A DNA stretch of 64,000 nucleotides from the NCBI RefSeq assembly GCF_000184745.1, contig NC_014931.1:2542001-2606000 (forward strand), read 5' to 3'. Source of the DNA: Variovorax paradoxus EPS. Its GTDB lineage: Bacteria; Pseudomonadota; Gammaproteobacteria; Burkholderiales; Burkholderiaceae_C. The position numbers and the translations under genes were made by a program. Positions 50,219-60,155 of this stretch are shown in pieces (within the stretch, counting starts at the first letter, position 1; each line of letters begins with the position of its first letter). The notes below the pieces were generated by a model that made no database searches, had not been told where the DNA came from, and saw nothing but the letters and a program-made list of their open reading frames with translations.

Positions 50219-51506
50219 TCCCGACTGTACCCCGCGCTGCGCCGGCCGCGGCCGGTTTTACCGAAGCATCGCGCCGGGCCATCGCCAGCAGGATGCCGGC
50301 CGCGACGAGGTTCGCGCCGATGCTGGCGACGATCGGCAGCAGGTAGCTGCGGCTGATGTCGAACGCAAAACCCGCCGCGCTCGGCCCGACCAGCGTGCCC
50401 ACGGCCACGCTGGTGTAGAGCACGCCGATGATCGCGCTGATGTTGCGCCCGCCGAAGTAGTCCATCACCAGCGCCGGCAGCAGCGCGACGAAGCCGCCGT
50501 AGAACACGCCGTAGGCGAACGCGAACACGGCCAGCCCCCAGAACCCACCGGACACCGCCCAGACCACGAGTGACAGCGCCATGCCCGCCGACATCAGCGG
50601 CAGCGCGAGCTGGCGGCCGATGCGGTCGGCCAGCCCGCCGAGGAAGAACCGGCCCGCCGTGCTGCCGACGCCGATGGCGCCGAGCAGCAGCACTGCGGAA
50701 GTCGACGGCACACCATGGTCGAGCGCGTACGGCACGAGGTGGACGAAGGGCACGAAAAGGCCGAACGAACTGATGAGACAAGCCGCGAAGAGGCCGGCGA
50801 AGCGCCGCGATGTGACCGCTTCCCGCACCGTTGCGCCTGCGGGCTTGGCCGATGACGCCTGCGGCTGCGGCGGATCGCCGTCGGGCCCGAGTCCGCGCTC
50901 GCGCGGGTCGTTCTCGATGAAGAGCGCCATGCCCACGCCCACCACCACGGCGAGCGCGCCGAGCGCCAGATAGGCGTGGCGCCACCCGATGCCTTCGATG
51001 AGGAACGACGCCAGCGGCGGCATCACCAGCGTGCCCACGCCGATGCCGCTGACCGCCAGCCCCGACGCGAATCCGCGCCGCTTGACGAACCAGCGCTGCA
51101 CCGCGCCGAGCACCGGCACATACGACGCGCCGACGCCCAGGCCCACGCCGAGCCCGTAGGCAAGGTAGATCTGCGTCAGGCTCTGCGCCTGCCCCGCGAG
51201 GGCGAGGCCCAGCCCGACCAGCACCATGCCCGCGACCGCGAGCCGCCGCGAACCCCATCGATCGGCAAGCGGTCCGCTGATGACGCCCAGCCCGAAGTAG
51301 AGAAAGCCCGCGAGCGAGAACACCAGCGACACCGAGCCGCGCGAGGCGCCGAAGTCGCGCTGCAGCGATTCGAGAAAGGCGCTGAAGGTGTAGGCGCTGC
51401 CGAAGCCCACGAGGGTCACGGCGAAGGCGCCCGCGACCACGAGCCAGCCGCGGAAGATGCGCGCGCGCTGCGATGTGGATGCATGGGTCAAGGGAGAGGT
51501 CTCCAT
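50190..51506 (-). CDS. MFS transporter, monocarboxylate-type
   Basis: A 438-residue major-facilitator protein with twelve predicted helices. Early motif GLGVISGPLADRWGSRRLAV (A-like loop 2-3) and the centre RFFLGGLADRIGRQLALPL are typical. The overall pattern resembles the oxalate/monocarboxylate group. It lies eight bases downstream of the amidase gene, and the same-strand arrangement suggests uptake or release of the amidase substrate or product. The substrate is inferred only. Confidence 0.87.
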   Translation of the reverse strand: METSPLTHASTSQRARIFRGWLVVAGAFAVTLVGFGSAYTFSAFLESLQRDFGASRGSVSLVFSLAGFLYFGLGVISGPLADRWGSRRLAVAGMVLVGLGLALAGQAQSLTQIYLAYGLGVGLGVGASYVPVLGAVQRWFVKRRGFASGLAVSGIGVGTLVMPPLASFLIEGIGWRHAYLALGALAVVVGVGMALFIENDPRERGLGPDGDPPQPQASSAKPAGATVREAVTSRRFAGLFAACLISSFGLFVPFVHLVPYALDHGVPSTSAVLLLGAIGVGSTAGRFFLGGLADRIGRQLALPLMSAGMALSLVVWAVSGGFWGLAVFAFAYGVFYGGFVALLPALVMDYFGGRNISAIIGVLYTSVAVGTLVGPSAAGFAFDISRSYLLPIVASIGANLVAAGILLAMARRDASVKPAAAGAARGTVGNEPTTARRP

Positions 51507-51514
51507 GTTCTTCT

Positions 51515-53014
51515 TCAGTCCAGCGGATGGCGCCGATGCCATGTGGTCACGGCCTGGAACGCGGCACCGGCGCGGACCAGCGTGGCTTCGTCCATGTGCG
51601 CCGCGACGAGTTGGAATGCGAGCGGCATGCCGGCTTCGGTGAAGCCGCCGGGCAGTGTGATCGTGGGATGGCCGGTCATGTCGAAGGGCGCGGTATAGCG
51701 CAGCAGAGCGGACACCAGTGCCGGCGTTTCGCCCAGTGTCTGCATCGCCGCGACGGTTGGCGACGCGAAAGGGTGCACCGGGATCAGCAGCAGGTCGATG
51801 TCGGCGAACAGCGCCGAGACGCGGCCGCGCAAGGCCATGCTGCGCAGACGGATTTTCTGAAGTGCTGTTCCGTTCACCGACATGCCGTCCTCGATGACCG
51901 AAGCGAGGACAGGGCCATATGCATCCTTGCGCGACGGGTAGGTCGCTTCGTGCGCCACGGCCGCTTCCACCGCGCAGAGCGGAAACCAGTCCGCCACCGC
52001 CTCCGTCACGTCGGGAAAGCGCAGGTCGACGGGGCGGGCGCCGAGTGCGCGCAAGGTCTCGGCCGCGTCTTTCAGCATGGCCTGCGTCGCGGGGTCCACG
52101 CCGTCGTTGTTCCATGCGGCGTCGATGCCGATGCGGAGGCCTCGCACGCCGTGGTCCGCCGTCGCGAGATAGTCGGGCACTGGGTCGAGGGCTGCGGTCG
52201 GATCGTTCTCGTCGCTGCCCGCGATCACACCGAGCAGCACGCCGGCATCGAGCGCGCTGCGTGCCATCGGGCCGATGTGGTCCAGCGAGGCGGCAAGTTC
52301 GAACACGCCGTGCCGGCTCACGCGGCCCCAACTCGGCTTGATGCCGGTGAGGCCGTTGGCCGCACAGGGAAAGCGGATCGATCCGCCCGTGTCGGAACCC
52401 AGCGAGCCGTAGCAGAGGCCCGCCGCCGTCGCCACGCCCGAGCCGCTGGACGACATGCCGGGCCAATGGTCCGCATGCCACGGATTGCGCGGCGGCGTGA
52501 TGGACGGGTGGTGGTCGGAATACGCGCCCTCGGTGAGCTGCAGCTTGCCGAGCAGCACCGCGCCGGCTTCCTTCAGGCGACGCACCACGGTCGCATCTTC
52601 GAAGGGAATGTGGTGCTTGTGGATCGCCATGCCGCCCGCGGTGGCGAAGCCTGCGGTGAAGCACAGGTCCTTCACCGCGATGGGCACGCCGTGCAGCGGT
52701 CCGCGGTACTGGCCCGCGGCGATCTCCGCCTGCGCCGCTTCGGCCTGCGCCATCGCGGCGTCGGGCATCACCAGCGCGTAGCTGTGGAGCGCTCCGTCCA
52801 GTGCGGAGATGCGGTGGAGTTGGGCGCGAAGTACCGTGACCGGAGAGACTTGGCGCGTGCGGATGCGCGCGGCCAGTTCGGTGAGTTCCAGGTAGTGGAG
52901 TGCGCCCGAGTGATCAGAATATCTAAGGCTCGGGAGATCGGAGGCATGCAACAAGACGGTTTCTCTTTTGAGTTTCGTTGTGCCAATATTCCTCCTTGAA
53001 ACATCGACTCGCAA
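51515..53014 (-). CDS. Amidase signature family protein
   Basis: An amidase of about 480-500 residues. The Ser-cisSer-Lys triad is visible: VAVKD-like PIAVKDLCF (Lys near residue 115), MSSSGSGVATAAGLCYGSLG (cis-Ser) and SDTGGSIRFPCAANG (nucleophile Ser). The start is unclear: no ATG precedes the conserved region. A strong AAGGAGG (52991-52997) lies inside the frame and would serve ATT 52987, or TTG 52954 less well; TTG 53014 would be upstream of it. It forms a pair with the downstream MFS gene and is divergent from a LysR gene. Confidence 0.85.
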   Translation of the reverse strand: MRVDVSRRNIGTTKLKRETVLLHASDLPSLRYSDHSGALHYLELTELAARIRTRQVSPVTVLRAQLHRISALDGALHSYALVMPDAAMAQAEAAQAEIAAGQYRGPLHGVPIAVKDLCFTAGFATAGGMAIHKHHIPFEDATVVRRLKEAGAVLLGKLQLTEGAYSDHHPSITPPRNPWHADHWPGMSSSGSGVATAAGLCYGSLGSDTGGSIRFPCAANGLTGIKPSWGRVSRHGVFELAASLDHIGPMARSALDAGVLLGVIAGSDENDPTAALDPVPDYLATADHGVRGLRIGIDAAWNNDGVDPATQAMLKDAAETLRALGARPVDLRFPDVTEAVADWFPLCAVEAAVAHEATYPSRKDAYGPVLASVIEDGMSVNGTALQKIRLRSMALRGRVSALFADIDLLLIPVHPFASPTVAAMQTLGETPALVSALLRYTAPFDMTGHPTITLPGGFTEAGMPLAFQLVAAHMDEATLVRAGAAFQAVTTWHRRHPLD

Positions 53015-53051
53015 ACCAGATTTTCTGAGGCTTTCGAATCAGATTAACTAA

Positions 53052-53999
53052 ATGACAGAGCATCAACTCCCACCGCTCAATGCGCTGCGTGCCTTCGAGG
53101 CCTCGGCCCGCCATCTCTCCGTCAAGAATGCGGCGGATGAGTTGTGCGTGACGCCCGGCGCGGTAAGCCAATTGATCAAGACGCTGGAGGTGCACCTGGG
53201 CGTTCCGCTCTTTCGCCGTGTGAACCGCGGCATCTTCCTCACGGACGCCGGCCAGGCCTATCTGCCGCCGGTGCGCAACGCGTTCCGGCAGATCAGCGAC
53301 GCCACGCGCCGTGTCGTGGTGCCAGAGGACACGGGCATCCTCACCGTGAGCGTCACGCCGTTCTTCGCTTCCGCCTGGCTGGTGCCGCGGCTCAAGGGCT
53401 TCCAGGATGCGCATCCGGATATCGACCTTCAGGTGGTGAGCAGCAGTGCGCTGGCCGACTTCTCGCGCGATGGCGTGGATGTCGCGATCCGCCACGGGCT
53501 GGGGCGCTACCCCGGTTTGAGCAGCCAGCGCGTGTTGACGGTGGAGATCGTTCCCGTCGCTGCGCCTGCATTGGTGAAACGCCTCGGCATGCCCGAGACG
53601 CCGGCCGGCCTCGTGCGCTGGCCGCGTGTGAACGATGCCGAACGCAAGGCGTGGGCGCTGTGGTTGCAAGCGCAGGGCATCGAGAGCACGGGGCCCACGC
53701 GCGGTCCGTCGTTCGACGACTCAGGCTTGCTGTTGAAGGCCGTGCTCGCAGGGCAGGGCGCGGCATTGCTGCCCGCCGCAGTAGTGGCCGACGACCTGGC
53801 GCAAGGCCGACTCGTGCAGCTGTCGGACGTGACTTGGCTTGAAGACTTCGCCTACTACCTCGTGTACCCGGAAAACAGCCACGACCGCCCGAAAGTCGCG
53901 GCCTTTCGCGGATGGATCCTGGGCGAGGCCAGCAAGAAGGTCACCCGCCCGCGCAAGAAGGCACCCGTCAAAGCAGCTCGATCCCGGGCAGGCTCTTGA
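53052..53999 (+). CDS. LysR-family regulator, GcvA-like
   Basis: A 315-residue LysR regulator. The HTH is LNALRAFEASARHLSVKNAA with VTPGAVSQLIKTLEVHLGVP, the GcvA-type spelling, followed by a full effector domain and a basic C-terminal tail (ASKKVTRPRKKAPVKAARSR). It is divergent from the amidase-MFS pair, its likely target. Its 3' end overlaps that of metR by 32 bases. Confidence 0.9.
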   Translation: MTEHQLPPLNALRAFEASARHLSVKNAADELCVTPGAVSQLIKTLEVHLGVPLFRRVNRGIFLTDAGQAYLPPVRNAFRQISDATRRVVVPEDTGILTVSVTPFFASAWLVPRLKGFQDAHPDIDLQVVSSSALADFSRDGVDVAIRHGLGRYPGLSSQRVLTVEIVPVAAPALVKRLGMPETPAGLVRWPRVNDAERKAWALWLQAQGIESTGPTRGPSFDDSGLLLKAVLAGQGAALLPAAVVADDLAQGRLVQLSDVTWLEDFAYYLVYPENSHDRPKVAAFRGWILGEASKKVTRPRKKAPVKAARSRAGS

Positions 54000-54894
54000 A
54001 GCAGCTCTCGCGCGTGATGCGCACGAAATCGGCGAGCCACGGCTGGTCGGACGTGCCCTGCGTGCAAGCCATGTAGAGCCGCCCCGTCAGCCCCTTGCTG
54101 CCCACGCGGCGCGCGGTGACGTAGCCGCGGTCCAGGTAGTTCTGCACCGCCCACAGCGGCAGGGTCGCGACGCCGCGCCCGCTCGCCACCAGCTGCAGCA
54201 TCGCCACCGTGAGCTCGGTCGTGCGCCGGTGTGCGGGCTCCACGCCGGCGGGCGCGAGCACCTGCCGAACGATGTCGAGCATCTCGTCGGGCACGGGGTA
54301 GGTGATCAGTGTCTGGTCGGCGAAGTGCCTGGCCGTGAGGTGCGTCTTGGCAGTGAGCGCATGGTCGTTGGCGAGCAGCGCGACGATCTCGAAGCGGAAG
54401 AGCGCGTGGTAGTCGACCGTTTCGGCGGGGTCTTCCTCGGAAACGATGGCCACCTCGGCTCGGTTCTGCATCACCAGCGCGATCGGGTCGGGGTGGAAGC
54501 CCGAGACGATGTCCAGTTCGATCTCGGGCCAGCGCTGGCGGAAGGCGTCCATGGCGGGCATCAGCCAGTCGAAGCAGGTGTGGCACTCGACCACGATGCG
54601 CAACTGACCGCTGCGTCCGAGCGCGAGGCGCGCCACGTCGCGCTCCGCTTCTTCGATCAGCGGCAGCGCGGTGTCCGCCAGTTGCAGCAGCCGCAGGCCC
54701 GTGGTGCTGAACTGCGGCGGCACCGACTTGCGCTCGAAGAGCTGCGCGCCGTAGCGGTCTTCGAGCAGCTTGATCTGGTGCGACAACGCCGACTGCGTGA
54801 GGTTGAGCAACTGCGCTGCGCGCACCAGGCTGCCGGTGTCGCGCAACGCGATGAGCGTGCGCAGGTGGCGTATCTCCAGAATCGATTGCAACAT
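53968..54894 (-). CDS. metR: LysR-family activator of methionine genes
   Basis: A 308-residue LysR protein. The start MLQSILEIRHLRTLIALRDT and the recognition helix in LTQSALSHQIKLLEDRYG, together with QFSTTGLRLLQLADTALP and VECHTCFDWLMPAMD, are MetR signatures. MetR activates metE with homocysteine as co-effector. It is divergent from metE with a perfect MetR box between them. Confidence 0.93.
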   Translation of the reverse strand: MLQSILEIRHLRTLIALRDTGSLVRAAQLLNLTQSALSHQIKLLEDRYGAQLFERKSVPPQFSTTGLRLLQLADTALPLIEEAERDVARLALGRSGQLRIVVECHTCFDWLMPAMDAFRQRWPEIELDIVSGFHPDPIALVMQNRAEVAIVSEEDPAETVDYHALFRFEIVALLANDHALTAKTHLTARHFADQTLITYPVPDEMLDIVRQVLAPAGVEPAHRRTTELTVAMLQLVASGRGVATLPLWAVQNYLDRGYVTARRVGSKGLTGRLYMACTQGTSDQPWLADFVRITRESCFKSLPGIELL

Positions 54895-54906
54895 GAATGA
54901 GATTCA
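54894..54906. promoter_or_regulatory. MetR binding box
   Basis: TGAATGAGATTCA at 54894-54906 matches the MetR consensus TGAA-N5-TTCA exactly. It begins in the metR start codon and lies about 90 bases before metE. A partial half-site (TGAATGGG) follows at 54911-54918. Confidence 0.8.
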
Positions 54907-54996
54907 GGTGAATGGGCAAAAGGTTTCGTTTGAATCATAGACCCCAAACACCGACCATTGCGGATTCTCAAGATTCAAGCGACCGGATTACCTGCA

Positions 54997-57351
54997 ATGA
55001 CCACCCGTACCCACACCCTCGGCTTTCCGCGCATGGGCGCCAACCGCGAACTGAAGTTCGCACTCGAAAAGCACTGGCGCGGCGAAATCGACCGCACCGC
55101 GCTCGAGGCTGTCGGCGAGGAACTGCGTGCGCGCCACTGGCAGGCCCAGCGCGATGCGGGGCTCGACTTCGTGACGGTCGGCGACTTCGCCTACTACGAC
55201 CACGTGGCCAACCACATCCAGCTGCTCGGCTGCGAGCCGGCGCGCTTCAACTTCTTCGGCGACGAGCCCGAGCTGTCGCGCTACTTCAAGATGGCGCGCG
55301 GCGTGGAGGATGAAATTCCCGACGCGGGTCATGTGCACGACGAAAGCTGCAAGCACGGCACCGAAGGCACCTTCGCGCTGGAGATGACCAAGTGGTTCGA
55401 CACCAACTACCACTACCTCGTGCCCGAGTTCAACGCGGCCACGCAGTTCAAGCTGGCCTCGACGCGGCTCTTCGACGAAGTGGCGCAGGCGCAGCAGGCC
55501 GGGCATGCGGTCAAGGCCGTGCTGCTCGGGCCGCTGAGCTTCCTGTACCTGGGCAAGGAGAAAGAGGCCGGCTTCGACCGCTTCTCGCTGCTCGATGCGC
55601 TGCTGCCCGTGTACGAACAGGTGCTCACGCGCCTGAAGCAGCAGGGCGTGGAGTGGGTGCAGATCGACGAGCCCATCCTCGGCCTGGACCTGCCCGATGC
55701 CTGGCGCAACGCCTTCGAGCGCGCCTACTGGCAGCTCGCGCGCAGCGCGCCCAAGCTGATGCTGGCGACGTATTTCTCGCCGCTCTCCGATAACCTGCGC
55801 CTGGCCTGCCAGCTGCCGGTCGCCGGGCTGCATGTGGACGCGGTGCGTTCGCCGCAGGAGCTGACCGGCGTGGCCGACTGGCTTGCGGCGCACAAGGTGC
55901 TGTCGGTCGGCATCGTCGATGGCCGCAACATCTGGCGCACTGACCCCGATGCCGCGCTCGGCACGCTGCGCCCGGTGGTCGAAAAGAACCGCGGCGAGCT
56001 GTGGATCGCGCCGTCGTGCTCGCTGCTGCATGTGCCGTTCAGCCTCGCAGCCGAGACCAAGCTCGATGCCGAACTCAAGTCGTGGCTCGCCTTCGCCGTC
56101 GAGAAGCTCGATGAGCTGCGCATGCTGCGCGCCGTGCTCGATGGCGGTGAAGCATCGGTCGAGAACGAACTCAAGACCGCCCGCGCCGCCGTCGCCGCCC
56201 GCCGCAGCAGCCCGCGCGTGCACCGCGCCGACGTGGCGTTGCGCCTGGCGCGCAGCGTGGCCGGCGACGACGCCCGCAGTTCGGTCTTTCCGCAACGCCA
56301 GTCGGTGCAGCGCACGCGCTTCGCCTTGCCCGCGCTGCCGACCACCACCATCGGTTCGTTCCCGCAGACCTCCGACATCCGCGCCGCGCGCGCCTCATTC
56401 AAACGCGGCGAACTCGATGCGGCCGGCTATCGCGAGAAGATGCGCGCTGAGATTGCGCTCGCCGTTCGCAAGCAGGAAGAACTAGGCATCGACGTGCTGG
56501 TGCATGGCGAGGCCGAGCGCAACGACATGGTCGAGTACTTCGGCGAGCAACTCGACGGCTTCGCCTTCACCGCCAACGGCTGGGTGCAGTCGTACGGTTC
56601 GCGCTGCGTGAAGCCGCCGGTGATCTTCGGCGACGTGGCGCGCCCTGCCGCGATGACGGTCGAATGGACCGCCTACGCGCAGAGCCTCACCAAGCTGCCG
56701 ATGAAGGGCATGCTCACCGGCCCGGTCACGATCCTGCAGTGGTCCTTCGTGCGCGACGACCAGCCGCGCGCCACCACCTGCGAGCAGATCGCCTGGGCGA
56801 TCCGCGACGAGGTGGTGGACCTCGAGGGCGCGGGCATCGGCATCATCCAGATCGACGAGCCCGCGATCCGCGAAGGCCTGCCGCTGCGCCGCGCCGGCTG
56901 GCCCGCGTACCTGAAGTCGGCCACGCGCGCCTTCCGCATCAGCGCCTCGGGCGTGCGCGACGAGACGCAGATCCACACGCACATGTGCTATTCGGAATTC
57001 AACGACATCCTGCCGGAGATCGCGGCGATGGACGCCGACGTGATCACCATCGAGACCAGCCGCTCCGACATGGAATTGCTGCGCGGCTTCGGTGGCGAGA
57101 ACAACGCTGGCGGCTTTCGCTATCCGAACGAGATCGGCCCGGGCGTGTACGACATCCACTCGCCGCGCGTGCCCTCGGTGGACGAGATCGTGCGCCTCAT
57201 GCGCAAGGCCGCAGTCGTGGTGCCGCACGAGAACCTCTGGATCAACCCGGACTGCGGCCTGAAGACCCGCGGCTGGCCGGAGACGGAGGCGGCGCTGTCG
57301 AACATGGTCACTGCCGCGAAGCTGCTGCGCAAGGAACTGGCGGCGGCCTGA
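54997..57351 (+). CDS. metE: Cobalamin-independent methionine synthase
   Basis: A 784-residue two-domain enzyme that methylates homocysteine with 5-methyltetrahydropteroyltriglutamate. The N-terminal domain begins [20 protein letters not shown]; the C-terminal zinc site is spread over [17 protein letters not shown] (Cys, His), the Glu near [10 protein letters not shown] and the [13 protein letters not shown]ys. The last Cys ligand is in NPDCGL. I chose ATG 54997, which gives the canonical N-terminus. The preceding gap holds the MetR box; no SAM or cobalamin riboswitch is visible. Confidence 0.95.
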   Translation: MTTRTHTLGFPRMGANRELKFALEKHWRGEIDRTALEAVGEELRARHWQAQRDAGLDFVTVGDFAYYDHVANHIQLLGCEPARFNFFGDEPELSRYFKMARGVEDEIPDAGHVHDESCKHGTEGTFALEMTKWFDTNYHYLVPEFNAATQFKLASTRLFDEVAQAQQAGHAVKAVLLGPLSFLYLGKEKEAGFDRFSLLDALLPVYEQVLTRLKQQGVEWVQIDEPILGLDLPDAWRNAFERAYWQLARSAPKLMLATYFSPLSDNLRLACQLPVAGLHVDAVRSPQELTGVADWLAAHKVLSVGIVDGRNIWRTDPDAALGTLRPVVEKNRGELWIAPSCSLLHVPFSLAAETKLDAELKSWLAFAVEKLDELRMLRAVLDGGEASVENELKTARAAVAARRSSPRVHRADVALRLARSVAGDDARSSVFPQRQSVQRTRFALPALPTTTIGSFPQTSDIRAARASFKRGELDAAGYREKMRAEIALAVRKQEELGIDVLVHGEAERNDMVEYFGEQLDGFAFTANGWVQSYGSRCVKPPVIFGDVARPAAMTVEWTAYAQSLTKLPMKGMLTGPVTILQWSFVRDDQPRATTCEQIAWAIRDEVVDLEGAGIGIIQIDEPAIREGLPLRRAGWPAYLKSATRAFRISASGVRDETQIHTHMCYSEFNDILPEIAAMDADVITIETSRSDMELLRGFGGENNAGGFRYPNEIGPGVYDIHSPRVPSVDEIVRLMRKAAVVVPHENLWINPDCGLKTRGWPETEAALSNMVTAAKLLRKELAAA

Positions 57352-57388
57352 AGCAGGGAAGGTCGTGACGCGCGCCAATAATGGCGGC

Positions 57389-58240
57389 ATGACTGTCTCT
57401 TCCCTCGTAGCCAAACGCTTTACCCTCATTCTTTCGCTGCTGCTCGCGCCAGCCATGGCCTGGGCGCAAGACCGTGCGCAGGCACTGCTGCAGTTCGAAG
57501 GTGTGCAGGCGCGCTACCAGGCCGCGTATGCGCCCGGCGCCGTGTCGCGCGATGCGCGCCAGTTGCTGGACCCGCCGGACCAGGCCATCGCCGACAAGGC
57601 GCTCGCGGCGCTGGACACGGCCGCATCGCGGTCGTTCGATGTCAAGGCTTCCGTGGCCGCGATCCAGCAGGAGGTGGCTGCTGCGGGCAAGGGCGGTGCC
57701 GCGCCGAGCCCGCAGGTGCTGGAGGCGGTGGCTCGACTCGCGAAGCTGCGCGCCGACTACGCCGCGATGGACGACACGGCCAAGGTCGAGTTCTTCAACC
57801 GCGAGCGCGCGAAGCCGGCCGACCCGGTGCGCACCGAGCTGCTCGAGCGCATGGCCGTGGCCGACACGCGCGAAGTCGATTTCTCCAGCCAGTTGCTGCT
57901 GAGTTCGGTCGTGAAGCAGTTGGCCCGCGGCAATGCCGGCCAGTTCACCTCGCTGCCCGATCGCACGCTCGACATGGCCGTCGACACGCTGTGGTCGCGT
58001 GGCATCACCTCGCCGCGTCCGCGCAACCTGCTGACGGTGGCGCGGGAGTTCGAGAAGCAGGTCACGCAGGCGCTGCTCGCGGCATTGCCCGATGCGGACG
58101 TGGCAGCCTTGCTCGCCTGGCGCAACGATCCGCAGGCCGCGGCCGAGCGCGAAGCGCTGGTGGGCGCCTACCGCGCCGAGGTCAAGGGGAGCGGCGCCGT
58201 GGCGATCCGGACGCTGGTGCGCGGCTGGCCCCGCTCTTGA
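57389..58240 (+). CDS. Secreted helical hypothetical protein
   Basis: A 283-residue protein with a Sec signal ([19 protein letters not shown]) and a helix-rich mature part ([40 protein letters not shown]). I do not recognise the family; Pro-rich loops and a lack of Cys suggest a periplasmic helical bundle. It follows metE by 37 bases. Its last 59 bases overlap, on the opposite strand, the 3' end of the regulator gene at 58182. Confidence 0.72.
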   Translation: MTVSSLVAKRFTLILSLLLAPAMAWAQDRAQALLQFEGVQARYQAAYAPGAVSRDARQLLDPPDQAIADKALAALDTAASRSFDVKASVAAIQQEVAAAGKGGAAPSPQVLEAVARLAKLRADYAAMDDTAKVEFFNRERAKPADPVRTELLERMAVADTREVDFSSQLLLSSVVKQLARGNAGQFTSLPDRTLDMAVDTLWSRGITSPRPRNLLTVAREFEKQVTQALLAALPDADVAALLAWRNDPQAAAEREALVGAYRAEVKGSGAVAIRTLVRGWPRS

Positions 58241-59693
58241 GTGCAGTGCGCGCGGCGCCGTACTTGTCGGGCGCCGCCGCATAGGGCATGAAGCGGCTCT
58301 GGTTCTCGTCCACATCGAGCGGCCGGCCGACGAACGGAAACGCGCGCTGCGGGCAGGTCTCGCGCTCGCACACCTTGCAACCCGCGCCGATCGGCGTGGG
58401 CACCTCGGGGTCACGCAGGTCCATGCCCTTGGAATAGACGAGTCGCGTGGCGTGGCTGATGTCGCAGCCCAGGCCAATCGAAAAGGTCTTGTTGGGCGAG
58501 CCGTAGCCGCGAAAGCCGTGTGACACGGTGCGCGCGATCCAGAGGTAGGCGCGGCCATCGGGCATGCGCGCGAGCTGCGTCAACACGCGGCCCGGTTGGG
58601 CGAAAGCCTCGTACACGTTCCATAGCGGGCAGGTGCCGCCGGTCTTCGAGAAATGGAAGTGCGTGGCCGACTGGCGCTTGGAGATGTTGCCGGCGCGGTC
58701 GACGCGAATGAGGAAGAAGGGCACGCCGCGCGCCTCGGGCCGCTGCAGCGAACTCAGGCGGTGGCAGATCGTCTCGAAGCCGACGCCGAAGCGGCGCGCG
58801 AGCTGGTCGATGTCGTAGCGCAGTTGCTCGGCCGCTTCGAGGAACACGCCATAGGGCAGCAGCAATGCAGCGGCGAAGTAGTTCGCGAGGCCGATGCGGG
58901 CGAGCGAACGCGCGGTGTCGCTCGACAGCGGCGCTTCGGTGACCAGCTTGTCGATCAAGTCGCCGACTTCGAGAAAGGCGAGTTGCGTCGCGAGCTGGAA
59001 GGCGTGCTGGCCCGGCTCCAGGTAGCGCGAGAGCCGGAGCACGCGCGTGGCCGGATCGAAGCGGCGTTGCGCGCCGCCTTCGTCGTCTTCGGCCGGGATC
59101 ACCTGTACGCCGTGTGTTTCGAGCAGGCGCTGCGCGAGCCGGTCGCCGGGGTTGCCCTCGCGCAATCGCCACTGCACGGAGAAGGCTTCGGCGGCGTTGT
59201 CGAGCGGGGCGATGTGGTTCTGGTGCGCGAAGAAGAAGTCGCGCACTTCCTCGAAGGGCATCGGTCGCGCCTGCGGCATGCGCGCGAGATCGCCGCGGCC
59301 ATCGCCGAGTTCGCCGGCCAATGCTTCGAGGCGTTCCATCGCATCGCGGTGCCGCTGGTGCAGCGCGACCAGCGCACGGCCCACCGCGGGCATCTGCGTG
59401 GCGACTTCGCGCAGTTCGGCGAGCGCGACCGCATCGCCGCCCGGGTTGTCGGCCAGCGCCTCGCGCAGGCTCGCAACCAGGCGCGCTTCCTCGTCTTCCG
59501 AGAAGGCCTGGATGTCGACGCCCAGCGTGGCATGCAGGCGCAGCAGCACCGGCACGGTGAGGGGGCGCTGGTTCTGCTCGATCTGATTGAGGTAGCTGGG
59601 CGACAGGCCCAGTTGCTGCGCAAGCGCGAGCTGGCTCAGGCCGCGTTCTTCTCGGAGGCTGCGCAGCCGCACGCCCATGAAGGTCTTCTTCAT
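58182..59693 (-). CDS. XRE-family short-chain fatty-acyl regulator, ScfR/RamB-like
   Basis: A 503-residue regulator: XRE HTH (GVRLRSLREERGLSQLALAQ, QLGLSPSYLNQIEQNQRPLT), a degenerate IrrE/ImmA-like domain around residues 160-330 (PGQHAFQLATQLAFLEVGDL, lacking an intact HExxH), and a C-terminal domain with GCKVCERETCPQRAFPF whose Cys residues may bind a metal. This architecture belongs to regulators of propionate, methylcitrate and glyoxylate metabolism. The 3' end extends past the usual length and overlaps the convergent gene. Its upstream region carries ATTCGCAA repeats, a plausible autoregulatory site. Confidence 0.88.
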   Translation of the reverse strand: MKKTFMGVRLRSLREERGLSQLALAQQLGLSPSYLNQIEQNQRPLTVPVLLRLHATLGVDIQAFSEDEEARLVASLREALADNPGGDAVALAELREVATQMPAVGRALVALHQRHRDAMERLEALAGELGDGRGDLARMPQARPMPFEEVRDFFFAHQNHIAPLDNAAEAFSVQWRLREGNPGDRLAQRLLETHGVQVIPAEDDEGGAQRRFDPATRVLRLSRYLEPGQHAFQLATQLAFLEVGDLIDKLVTEAPLSSDTARSLARIGLANYFAAALLLPYGVFLEAAEQLRYDIDQLARRFGVGFETICHRLSSLQRPEARGVPFFLIRVDRAGNISKRQSATHFHFSKTGGTCPLWNVYEAFAQPGRVLTQLARMPDGRAYLWIARTVSHGFRGYGSPNKTFSIGLGCDISHATRLVYSKGMDLRDPEVPTPIGAGCKVCERETCPQRAFPFVGRPLDVDENQSRFMPYAAAPDKYGAARTALKSGASRAPASGSPRRRSP

Positions 59694-59724
59694 CGTTCGA
59701 TCCGTTGTTCGAAAGGACTACCTG

Positions 59725-59772
59725 ATTCGCAATATTCGCAAATCTGGCGTGGTGAGTTTGCAATCATTCGCC
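59725..59772. promoter_or_regulatory. ATTCGCAA repeats upstream of the ScfR-like gene
   Basis: ATTCGCAA occurs at 59725-59732 and 59734-59741, nine bases apart, followed by related TTTGCAATCATTCGCCAA at 59757-59774. ScfR/RamB-type regulators bind TTTGCAAA-like sites, so this is a plausible operator. It is centred about 40-70 bases upstream of the gene's ATG. Another related box (TGCGAATTTG) is at 59811-59820. Confidence 0.55.
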
Positions 59773-59909
59773 AATTGGGAAATCCATTATGGGCGCGATC
59801 TTGCGTAAGTTGCGAATTTGTCGCGTGCTGCCGCGGCCGCGACCGCAGCTACGGCAAGTCGGGACATCGTCGATGCGTCTCGAAAAGAGGGACGTGGCCC
59901 GCCCATGCC

Positions 59910-60155
59910 ATGCTGGACAAGATGGCGGTCGCCATCATTGCCGTCATGAAGACGCCGTCCGCGGCCGAACACTTGAATGGCATGGGCATCGAAACCATCG
60001 GCGGTACGTGCACGCCTCGGCGGCGTGGCCAGGGCGACGGGCACGAAGGAAGACCGGCGCTTGGAGCTGGCATGCAACGTGCGTCGGCCTATAAGGCATG
60101 GCACCTTGGCGGCATGCCCTTGCTTGACGAACTAGAGGAAAAGTACGCAAACTAG
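59910..60155 (+). pseudogene. Decayed fragment, possible Bug-receptor C-terminus
   Basis: The 626 bases from 59694 to 60319 hold no convincing intact gene. An open stretch from ATG 59910 encodes MLDKMAVAIIAVMKTPSAAE followed by HLNGMGIETIGGT, which resembles the C-terminal region of Bug-type tripartite tricarboxylate receptors (a conserved helix, then GxExxGGTPxxF). After GGT the similarity stops and the frame degenerates into Arg/Gly-rich sequence ending at 60155. There is no signal peptide or complete domain, so I read it as a remnant. The Bug assignment is tentative. Confidence 0.35.
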
